64,000 bases of DNA. Origin: Colocasia esculenta. Taxonomy: Eukaryota; Streptophyta; Magnoliopsida; Alismatales; Araceae. Shown here piece by piece: positions 42,915 to 53,227 of the stretch. The stretch is taken from the NCBI GenBank assembly GCA_014218235.1, contig CM024755.1:35918713-35982712 (forward strand), read 5' to 3'. Under the pieces are notes generated by a model. That model was given only the letters and a program-made list of their open reading frames with translations, ran no database searches and was not told the origin of the DNA. Every line of letters begins with the position of its first letter. Position 1 is the first letter of the stretch. A program made the translations under genes and the position numbers.

Positions 42915-45578
42915 TGTTGAGCCCGAAAAATATCGAGATTTAAACAAGTCCCGGGTGGCAAACTCGTCCGGAAATCCACGAAAGGCTAGGAAGAAACTCC
43001 GGTCTCCCTCACTCGAACACCTGAGATAGATGGGTTTGAGTTCGGACGTCCACCCAGAACGAGCCGGAGGATGACGCTTAAAAAGCCCCTCAATGGCGGA
43101 AATGCACGCCCCGGACAGCCGAAACTCAATGTTCGGACTCGTGTTAAAGATCGCGTACGATGCGGACGGGTTCGGAAAAGTCAAATGCACGTGCTCTCCG
43201 AAAATGGAGTCAAACCCACGAGAAACGGTCGAAAACGCACGAAGGGTACACGACAAAGGGCCCAGGCCAAGGCGCACCCCCGCCGGTCTGCGCAGGGGCA
43301 CCCCGGTCGGTCCCTGCAGGGGCGCACCCCCGCCGGTCCGCGCAGGGGGCGCACCCCCGCCGGTCTGGGCGGGGCCCACCCCGGCCGGGTCTGGCTGGGC
43401 ACCCCCGCCAGTCCAGGCGGGGTGCCACCCCCGCCGGTCCGCGCGGGGTGGCACCCCCGCCGGTCCGCGCGGGGTGCCACCCCCCGCCGGTCCACGCGGG
43501 GTGGCACCCCCGCCGGTCCGTGCGGGGTGCCACCCCCCGCCGGTCCGCGCGGGTGGCATCCCCGCCGGTCCGTGCGGGGTGCCACCCCGCGCGGACCGGC
43601 GGGGGGTGGCACCCCGCACAGAGGTGGCACCCCCGCCGGTCTGTGCGGGGTGCCACCCCCGCCGGTTCGCGTACCCCCGCCGGTCTCTCTGCCTCTCTGC
43701 CGCGCTGCCTCGACGCTCATGCTACATCGACGCCCGTGCCCGCGCACCCCCGCCGGGTTGCACACCCCCGCCGGGCCATGTACCCCGGACGCCTATAAAT
43801 AGAAGGGCAAGGCCTTCATTCGTCCGCCTGGAAAACTGGCGCAAGGAACTTCCAGCGCTCCCCCGGGGCTTCCAGAGGGGCGAGGCTCTCGCGCGGAGAC
43901 CCCCACCTAAGAGGTTCTTCCCCCCCACGCTGGCGAGATGCTTTTGCGTCCCAGCGAAACCTGAGGCCGTCTGGCGCTCGAGAATTCTCTCGCGCAGACC
44001 CTCAGGGGATGTCCCCCTCCTTTGGGAGGGAGAGGACCCGTTTTGTTCTCCATGTGAAATTGCACATATGTCTCGTACACGGGTCCAAGCTTCTGTGAAA
44101 ATGCACAAAACCCCCGGGGATATAAAATTTGTGTATGTGTATATCAAAAGTACACATATACTCATGTCAGCCAGAAATGTTGCAGGGACACCCCTGCTTC
44201 TGAGAAAAATGCAGAAGTATCCCCATGAAGGATAAAACTGCAAAAGTACCCCTCGCTGCCCGGAAAGTTGCAAATATGTCCTTACGGCGCGGGAAATGGC
44301 AAAAACAACCTGACGGTTCGCGCCTCTTGTCCAACCCAGTGGAGCGGGACCCACGTCACTTCCCTGAAGCGGCGTGCGCTCTCCTGGGTGCAACTTGAAG
44401 CCGGACTCGAGGGGAGTTCCCGAGAAATTCAACAAATGACCGGGACGTCCGGAAAAGCCAGAAATCGGCCGGGACGCCCGGGAAAGCCAGAAATTGGCCG
44501 GAACGTCCGGGACAGTCAGAAATCGACAGAGATGTCCCAAAAATCCAGGAAACAGCAGAGATGTCCCAGGAAGCAAAAAAAAACGGCAGGGATGTCCACA
44601 CACCGCGCCTAGATGCCATTCGGCCTAAACGCATTAGCCAACGCCACCCAGCCCAAGGACGCCTCCCGTGCGCGAGCTTACATGGGCCGCACGTGTCGAC
44701 ACCCGTCGGTGCTTTGTCTTCGTGGTCGAGCCCTTCTGCGCTTGCCCGTACAGAGACGCTACAGGTGGTTACGAAATCCTTGTTGGCATATTCTAAGTCC
44801 TCCGTGGTCATGAAACGACACACGTCGAGGCACATATTCTAAGTCCTCCGTGGTCATGAAACGACACACGTCGAGGCACATGGTCTAAGTCCTCCGGTGT
44901 CATGAAACGACACACGTTCAGGCACTCATGACTTAAGTCCTCCGGTGTCATAAAACGACACACGTTGAGGCACATATATTGAAGTCCTCCGGTGTCGTAA
45001 AACGGCGCACGTCGAGGCATGTTAACCTATGGAGGCACAAACACCCCACTGGTAACACATATGTACTCATTACCATGTAAACGTCCGACGGAGGCACAAA
45101 CACCCTGTCGTCGACGCCCATGTACTTGGCTTGTTGTATACACGCCCAGTGGAGGTACAAAACCCCACTAAAGGCGTACATGTAAATGTAAACGTCATGT
45201 CATAAATATAAATGACATGAGCATGCTTGAATAAAATTGTGGAAATTCATTTGTCATCTGCCTTTTCTTTTTAAATTTCGGCATACGGTCTTTTAATAAA
45301 CATTACGCATTCGAAGGTATTCGAGTGTTATACTCGATGTAAATGAAACATCGACTTCGGTCGGTGGGGAACGGTCCAGTACACGACCACTCCAATCGCC
45401 CTGAACGCGAGCGCACGCGGAAAATAAATTAGAGGGTATCAGGGTTCGCACCCAATATTCCTCATAAAATAAATTTTGTCTGTTTCTTGTAAACAGTCTG
45501 GCACGCCCACGCAAACAAAATTCATCTCGAGGATAAACGAGAGATGAAGAAGAAAGAGAAAAATTCCGCGTTCCAACA
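42915..45578 (+). repeat. Solo LTR (2664 bp) inserted in D pol
   Basis: TGTTGAGCCC...TTCCAACA, flanked on both sides by the same five bases CACGC (42910-42914 and 45579-45583). D pol resumes immediately outside, so this is an insertion followed by LTR-LTR recombination that removed the internal part. Sense TATA at 43794-43801; GC minisatellite about 43270-43785; 30-bp tandem repeat about 44405-44595; type III hairpins about 44785-45025. No antisense TATA box stands before the minisatellite. It belongs to the same subfamily as the LTR of D, to judge from shared blocks near 43850-44350. Confidence 0.95.
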
Positions 45579-48002
45579 CACGCCGAAGGCGCACTTCATC
45601 GGGTTCATCTTCAGTTGATGTTGGCGGAGCCTCTCGAAGACCTGGCGTAAGTCGCCTAGGTGGTCTTCCCGCCTTTTGGTCTTGACGACCAGATCATCAA
45701 CGTAGCACTCGACCGAGTCATGGAGCATTTCTCCGAAGATCTTGGTCATGGCTCATTGATAGGTGGCTCCGGCGTTCTTCAGGCCGAAGGGCATTCTTTT
45801 ATAGTTGTAGATCCCTTTGGGGGACCTGAAGGCGGTATGACCCTTATCTTTGGGAGCCATACGGATCTGATTATAGCCCGACGATCCGTCCATGAAGGAT
45901 AACGCTTCATGGCCTGTGGTCATGTCGATCATTGTTTCCGTGATCGGGACCGGGAAGTCGTCCTTTGGGCAGGCTTTGTTCAAGTCCCTGTAGTCGATAC
46001 AGATTCGGACTTCGCCGTTCTTCTTCTTGACTGGCACTTGGAGAAGTCTGTCCACCTCGGCATTTACTTTCAGCTCCAGCTCGTGGCGCATACGCCGTTG
46101 GGCTTGCTTGACTGGCTTTGCTGCAGGGAGTATGGACAACTCGTGCTCAGCCACGGAGGGGTCTAGGCCTGGCATTTCTTTGTATGTCCATGCAAAACAG
46201 TCTTTGAACTCCAGTAAGAGGTGCCGGTATGATCGTCTTTCTTCCTCGTTCAAGAGGGCGCTGACGAAGATTGGTCGGGGTTCTTTGGGTTCCCCGAGGT
46301 CGAGCTCGACCAGTTCGTCGACCGTAGCTTGTCCGCCGTCTTCGAGCTCACGGGGCGCCGGCTGTAGGTCGATGAAATCCTTTTCTTCATCAGAGTCAGC
46401 AACGTGGACGTCATAGTATTTGAAGCCTTCTTCTGTGATCGGCCAGAAGTGACCTCCTTCGCTTTGAGGCGCTTCTTGGCACGACGCCCCATTTGATAGG
46501 ACGAGGGCGGCCTCCCCTTGCTGCGGCTTTGTAGCGGGGGTAGGAGATCGCCCGTCGGAAGGGCAATGATCAGGTAAGGGCGCGAGCCCAACGGTGTTGA
46601 CCGCATAGTAGGCCTCGTATTCTGCCTCCTGACCATAGCCCAACCCCCGAGTGTCTTTTGCACAATAGGGGGGTTGCCCCCGGAGTTGCTTCGGGTACCA
46701 CAGCTGGTGGAAGTACTCCCGTCGCGAGGGATCTTGCATTTGTGCAATCTTTTGCCTTCGGCACAATTTCTTGATGTGCTCGGGCATGTCGTCCATTTCT
46801 TGGACGGGCTCGGGGGCGATTTGAGTCGTGTGACTCCAGCCAAAGTCGTCTTCGAGGGGCCCATGTGGCAGCGGGTCTCCTTTGTAGAAGACGATCGGCT
46901 TCGGCTTCTCGCCCTTCTCGAGACTATCATTTCTGTAATGGGTGACAATGAATGTCCTCAGTCGTTCCACCCATTGCTCCTCCCTGTGGAAGAGTAATTG
47001 CATGTACGCCGGCGGCAAGGAGATGCTTCGATTGATGATCTCGCCGATGGCGTTTGCTTCGTAGTTGATCTCACGCCTCTCTGGGCAACTTGGCCCGGGC
47101 GTGGTGGATTCGGCGAGGCGGCTGAGCCGGTGAGCTTCAAGGAGGTCTTGGTTGACCGTGAAGAGCTCCTCTTCTTCTTGACCCTGGCTAGCTTGATTCG
47201 CGTCGGCATTTTGCTTTTCCTTGCCTTTTGACGCAGTTGCTGGCTCCCTGAGAGGTTCGCCGAGGTATAGCTGGGCGTCCGCCAAGTTGCATTCATTTGG
47301 GCGGAACGGGGCTCGATCTGCAAAGACCGTGTGCTGCTCTCCTTCTTTGATGTATTTTATACATTGGTGGAGAGTCGAGGGGACGACCCGGTTTTCATGG
47401 AGCCAGGGTCTTCCCAGGAGGGCTTTGTAAGACGTGTTTGCATTAATGATGTAAAACACGACCTTAGTAGAGAGGTCGTCCATGGCCAGCTGCACCTCCA
47501 CCTTCCCCAAGGCGTTTTCAGAATTCTGGTTGAATCCAGCGATTCTGATGTCATTTACCCTTTGCAAGTAGGGTGTAAGATACAAAGCCTTGAAAGTCTT
47601 CAGGGGCATGATATTGATCGACGCCCCAGGGTCAACCAGGATCCGGTTAAGCTCGTGCCCATTGACTTTTCCTTGCATGTACAACGGACGGTTGTGGTAT
47701 AGCGTTGGTAACAGCATATCTTTGTCGGAGAAGGTCACCTCCGCCACCAGTGCTTCTAGGGCTTGTGCCTGGAGTTCGGTCACGTCAGCTTCGTAGACCT
47801 CGGGCTCTTGCAAGATTTTGACGAGCGCCGTTCTCAAATCTTTGCTCCAGGCAATGGCGTCCCATATGGTGATGTTGGTCGGGAACCGCTTCATATGTTG
47901 TATGATTTTGCGGTCAGCCCGGGCACGGGTTTGATCCAATGGTGGGACAGTATCCTCCAGGGCCTTTATCGGTTGCCCGAATTGGTTGACCCGTCTTGCC
48001 AC
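45579..48002 (-). pseudogene. pol: D pol, 5' part: protease and reverse transcriptase
   Basis: The protease loop reads LVDPGASINIMP (near 47625-47645), with proline where Thr or Ser is usual in D-[TS]-G proteases, followed by LLGRPWLHENRV. The RT motifs ICIDYRDLNKACPKDDFP, FMDGSSGYNQI and YVDDLVVK are present. Near 46035 the protein jumps from DRLLQV to PVKKKNG: 48 bases present in A, coding for DFTEPCIYPTWLANIV, are absent in frame, removing a conserved RT segment. A TGA at 45750-45752 replaces the CGA of A. The solo LTR cuts the gene after the YVDD region. Confidence 0.85.
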
Positions 48003-50571
48003 TGGTTGCTCGTCCGACTTTTCTTCGAATAACGAGCCCAGGCAATCTTCCTCCGGGGCGACAATTTCTTCTTTGCCGCTCCCGGACGGAGTGGGCCGGA
48101 CGGCCAGCTCGGGAGCTTTCCGGTTGGAGGGTTTGTTGGGGATCGCCCATCCTCCACACTCTTCTTCGTCGGACAGGACGAAGAGGACTGGCTGGGTGGC
48201 CCTCCGGTCGGAGAGCCTACTGGCGATATCCTGCTGCTCTTCTTATGGAAGATGGACAGTTCTTCGGGCAGAGGCAGCTTTTCGCCTTCTTGCGCCCTTT
48301 GTAGCATTTGGTGGAGCCAGCTTTTGAGCCTTGTTTTGCGCTCCATTTCTTCCCAAGGGATGTAAATGTCCAGAGGGACTCCCCAAGTGGGCTTAGAGGG
48401 AATATACTCCTCCAGATCATCGATGAGCTTTTGCAGCTTCTGGAGTGGAGTCAGCTCTGCTGGAGCTGCCGCGGCCTCCTCTTGCTCAGCTTGCTTCTTT
48501 AGGCGCCTTTTCATGTTTTTGCGCCGGTTCTTTTCTTGCTGCACTGCGCGCGCCATTTCAAGCGGCGTCAGCGGCTTGGCTTGCTCTGTTGTTCGAGAGG
48601 TGGTTTCTCGGCCGAGGCGACCGTGCGACCTTCCCCTCTTAGGGAACGCTGACAGAGTGCGCATTCTGGACGCCACCGTCGTCCAGCCAGCTTCATCTTG
48701 CTGATGCTGGAAAGTGGAGTCAATTGACTGCTCGATTATCTCGGGCGGCAGTTGTTGGAATTCGGCCCAGTAGGGGCTTGGCTCGGGGGTGGCCGGCTCC
48801 ATCACTGGCTGCTTGCCCCTGCGGTCTTTATCTTGCCACTTGAGTATTCGCGGAGGCGAATTCTCAAAGCACTGCCCCTTACTCCTGTTTTCCGGAGTTT
48901 GTTCGCGGGGAGGGGAGACTTGATGTCGTCGAGACCCCTTCTTTCGCCGAGGAGGTTGTTGCTGGGCTTCTTGCCTGGCCTCGGCCCGGGTTGTCGGGTT
49001 GCCTTCTGGGTCGATCTTTCCCTCTCGGATGAGGGATTTGACCCAGTCTCGGACAATCGGACACATATCCGTAGGATGCAGCAACATGGCATGGTATTTG
49101 CAATACATGGGGTGGTTTATCTCCCTCTCCGTGTATGTTGGTGGCGGCCTGTGCGCCTTTACACAGCCTTGCTGCAAGAGTCTTTCGAAGATCTCCCCAG
49201 TCTTTGCGGTCGCAAAGGGATTCGGGGAGACTCGCCACCCGGGATACCATAAGGCAGGGGCCTCGTCAGATGAGCCGCCTTCTGTCATATCCGAGTTCTC
49301 TTGATTATATCTTAAGATGGGCTGCTCTTTCAGGGATATGTCCCTGAATTGCTGCGCCAAGCTTGCGCCTTCAGTGTCAGCTATGGACGACATCGGCGGT
49401 ACGAGCCATCCTCGTTCGTCAGCTTCGGGGGCTTGGAGGTTCTTGAAGTGCATATAGTCGCTTTCTTCGGATTCCCGCTGAGCTGCTTCCCTGGCTCTCA
49501 TTAGGACCATGGAATTGCCTTCCGGGTCGATTTTCCCCTTTTGAATAAGGGACTCGACCTAGTCCCGGACATCAGGGCACCTGTCTGTAGGGTGCAGCAG
49601 CATGGCGTGATACCGACAGTACATGGGGTGATTCAGCTCCCTTTCAGTGTACGTCGGCGGCGGCGTGTGAGCCATCACGACACCTCGTTGCAGGAGCTTC
49701 TCGAAGATTTCCCCAACATTTCCGGTCGCCAAGTGACTGCGAGGGGGAATTTGCCCTCCCGGGGACCACCAAGTAGGGGCTGCGCCTGATGAGCCGCCTT
49801 CTATCATATCCGGGTCCGGGAAAGTGAAGGCCACCGGTGTATAAACTTCCGGTGGGTCGATGACTTTGACTGTATGCGTGACAACGTCCGCTGAATGATC
49901 TGTCCATTCGCGAATGTGAGGCTGCGGTGGGTTGACACGGGCGTTGCCCAAGTCGATAATCCCTTGGTTGATCCATGCTTCAACCTTGTCTTTAAAGACG
50001 TGGCAGTCCTCTAACGCGTGCCCTGCATCTTGATGGTATATGCAGTAGTTTGGCGGGACGCTTGTTGGCGGCTGGCAGCCCAATAGCCCTGCTCGCAGGC
50101 AGGTACGGTAGAGTGCCAGTGTCCGATGGCGCGGGAAGGAATATAATCTTCCGGCGATTTCGTCATCAGACGGATTTGACGACTCCTCTGAGATCCATCC
50201 CCTGCAGGGGGGTCGCGTCCGGGGCGCAGGTGTGCCCATAGGCCCCTGGAGTCCTTGCTGGAGGGTCGTCAAACTTTCTTGCATGGTCCTCAGGTACATC
50301 AGCGTTTGGCGTTGACCGTGCCGCAGCGACTGAACCTGTCTTTCCAGGTTTTGCACTGTCTCGGACCATGTCCTGTGCTCTGAGGCTGAGGGATGATCCC
50401 CCTCCCATCCGTTGGTGGAATGAGCGTCCCAAGGATTTGCCTCGGGGTCTTCTGGCTCGGGAGCCGGCGCATTGACATGGATGACATTGGCCGACTGCCT
50501 CGATTGGTCCCAGGCATGGGGTTGTGGAGGATCGACCAGATGTTCATGCATGGTGATGAGGCGACTCTGGA
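47966..50571 (-). pseudogene. D spacer with CHHC motifs
   Basis: Continues from gag in the next frame (from about 50585) to 47966. It contains the second to fourth CHHC motifs, including the duplicated YTERE block. A TAG at 49559 stands where A has TGG. Near 48245 about 300 bases present in A (about 15865-16168) are missing, which also shifts the frame, so the acidic stretch before the protease reads in another frame. Confidence 0.78.
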
Positions 50572-53151
50572 TCAGCTTCTGTACTTCATTTTGAAGACGT
50601 AGCAGTCTTCAATAGAGTGCCCCAGCATGCGGTGGTAGAGGCAATAATTCGGCTCATCCACCCTATCCGCTTCGCTCGATCTTCTCAACGCCGGAAGCTT
50701 GAGCAGGTCATTCTTCATGCACAACTTGGAGAGCATCTTCGTATGGTCCCTTTTGAAGGAATACGGCGTGCTCATACGTTGTGGCAATGAAGTTGGAGGC
50801 GGTCTTTCTTCCACCTTCTTGCTCGGAGCGCCGGAGGCCATGATCTTCTTCCCTTTGCTTTGCGGGGCGAAGTCCACAGCATTGGCTTCTTTGCCCACGG
50901 CCCGCTCCTTGCCTGGCTTGATTCGCGGAGGAGCTTGCATCGGGTTGTCGGCGAAGAACATTTTGATTTCTGCCACGACCGCATTGAGCTGGTCAAAACC
51001 CTTGATGTTTGTTCCCAGCAGCTTTTCACTTATCTGCGCTGCCAGGCCCCGCCGACAGATGGTTATGGCATCTTCTTGCGTCGGGGGGTTGTCGCACCTC
51101 ATACTGAAGTCACGCCACCGCTTGATGAAGTCGAGTGTCGTTTCTCCTTTTCTTTGCCTGAGGGAGCACAGCTCTGCAAGCGACACCTTTCTCTCGGCCG
51201 TTTGGAACCGGTCGATGAATTTCTTTTGGAGGTCGGCCCAATCGACAATGGAGTTGGGCCTCAGCCTGGAGTACCACTGGAAGGCGGTGCCTGTCAGGGA
51301 CGTTGCGAAGTAGCGGAGGAGGTAGGATTCATCGAATGCCAACTCTCCCATGGCCGTTATATAGTAGGCCAGGTGCTCATTTGGCGAGCCCTGCCCATCG
51401 AACTTCTGCAACTTTGGCGCCTAGGGGAAGTCCGGTGGCAGCTTCTTGAATTGATGGTGGACGGGATATGGCACGCTGTAGAGATCTACAGTGGCAGTCC
51501 CCTCGCCTCGCTGGGCGAAGCGGTCGTCCACGATCTTTTCAATCATTCGTCGTTGGGCGACGATATCTTCAGCCGCGGAGGCTTGGGAGTTTATGCCCCT
51601 GCGCGGCAGTTGGACCGGATCGACGGTATAGTCGTTGACCGCGGCTATGCGTGGGTTGACATCGGGCAAGTCGCCTTGTTGATGTCTTGCTCGAGCATTT
51701 TGGTTTGCCGTCGGCACTTGGCAGCGTGGCGCATTTGCCCCTGCCTGCTGCCCTCGCTCCGTCAGGAGGTTGGCCATTTCAGCCTGCCAACGCTGTATGA
51801 AATCATACTTGGCGTCGTCCGTCATTGCTTGGAAGGCGGCCCTGGTTGGCGGCATGAGGAACACTTCGGCTTGGTCCCCGTCGGCCGGCATTTGTTGTTC
51901 TCCGAGGTGGAGGCTGGCGACTTCGTCTTGCTCCCCTCCTTCGAGGTCCAGCTGGACTTGTCCCGGGAGGGGTCTTTGGTCATGCTCGAGTGGAGGCTCA
52001 AGGACCTGCCCCAGATTCAGGGGTCCGGCTTGACTGCCTTGCTGCCCTTGGAGAGGTCTTCTGACAGCGTTTCTGGTGTACCGGAGGACGGTTTCGTCGT
52101 CCTGTCCGGGTTCATTTATCCTGAGCGCTCCAGCAGGGATGCCGGATGGCCCAGGTGCTTCCCTTCCAGAAGCATAGCAGGTGAAGATTTTCATGCCTCC
52201 ACCTTCTTCAGATGTCTGTTGCACTCTCCGCTTCTTGGGCTTCTGAGTGCTTGGACGGATTGCAGCTCCCAGCCTGGTGAAGACTGAGGCGCTCAGCCTT
52301 TCAAAGACCGAGACTCGAGGTGCGGAAGCTCCGGCTTGACTCGCATCTCCCCCTTCAGCAGTTTCCGCTTGGGCGGGGACGAAGTTAGGCTTCCTATAAA
52401 TGCCCCTGCGTTTGTGTCCGCGGGGACAAGGAGGTTCGGTTTCTTGAGCTTTTTCTCGCCCAGGTACCGTCGCCTTCTTGGGGCTTTCGGCGGGTTGATC
52501 CGCTCTAGCCTGCTTGATCTGGCGGGCTTCCTGCTTGGTCACCCACATTTGCCTCATTTTGCGAGGCGGCTGAGGCGCCGAGCTTGATGCCTGCCCCTGT
52601 CGGGCTCCTTTTGGGGAGTCCCGATCTTCTTGCCGCATCCCTTGGAGGGGAGCGAATTTGTTGGAGGTTGCCACCGTAGGGACGCTTCTGTCCCGGGGCA
52701 GTATCGGCTCGCCTCCATCGAGCCTAACACGGATGTCTCCCACGAGTACGGTTTTGCCGGAGTTGGAGACGACCGCGTGAGACTTGCTGCCCCTGCGTCC
52801 CTGGCGCTCCCCCCGTTTTCTAGGGACTGCGATGTAGGAGATTGTGTTAACTGAGAAAACTCGGCCTTGGCTTGAACGGGGTTTGGTGCCCCTAGTTGCA
52901 GTAGCTTTGGGTGCCGCCTTTGGAGTAGCTTGGACGGCAGGGACCACCCCTAGGAAGTAGGGGGATCCCACCACTGCAGGACAATCGCCGAACACGATCG
53001 GCGTCGTCAAGTAGCCACACTTGGCGTGGCATGCAACGACCATCGGACCGTAGGTGACGGCGGCCATTGAACAAGCTTGAACTTGCAGGTGGAAGCGGGC
53101 TTCTTCTCGCCGACTTTCGCTCCTTGTACCTGTGGTGTGGAAATTAGTCAT
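50572..53151 (-). pseudogene. gag: D Gag
   Basis: Starts at MTNFHTTGTRSES (53151), in frame here through MAAVTYGP, so D shows the longer N-terminus. TAG at 51421-51423 replaces AAG of A. The same frame continues through the capsid-like part and the zinc motif CLYHRMLGHSIEDC. It then ends at 50572 through a one-base deletion at the same place as in A1 (TTCAAAATG against TTCAAGAACG in C). Confidence 0.82.
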
Positions 53152-53206
53152 CTTTATTTCTATATCGGCATACGGTCTTTTTACATATGCATGGAAGGCA
53201 GGAACA

Positions 53207-53224
53207 GTCCCACCGGGCGTGCCA
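53207..53224 (-). other. Primer-binding site of D
   Basis: The same 18 bases as in A1 and C, on the minus strand, three bases from the LTR. The leader arm of the inverted repeat is at 53165-53181. Confidence 0.8.
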
Positions 53225-53227
53225 GAT

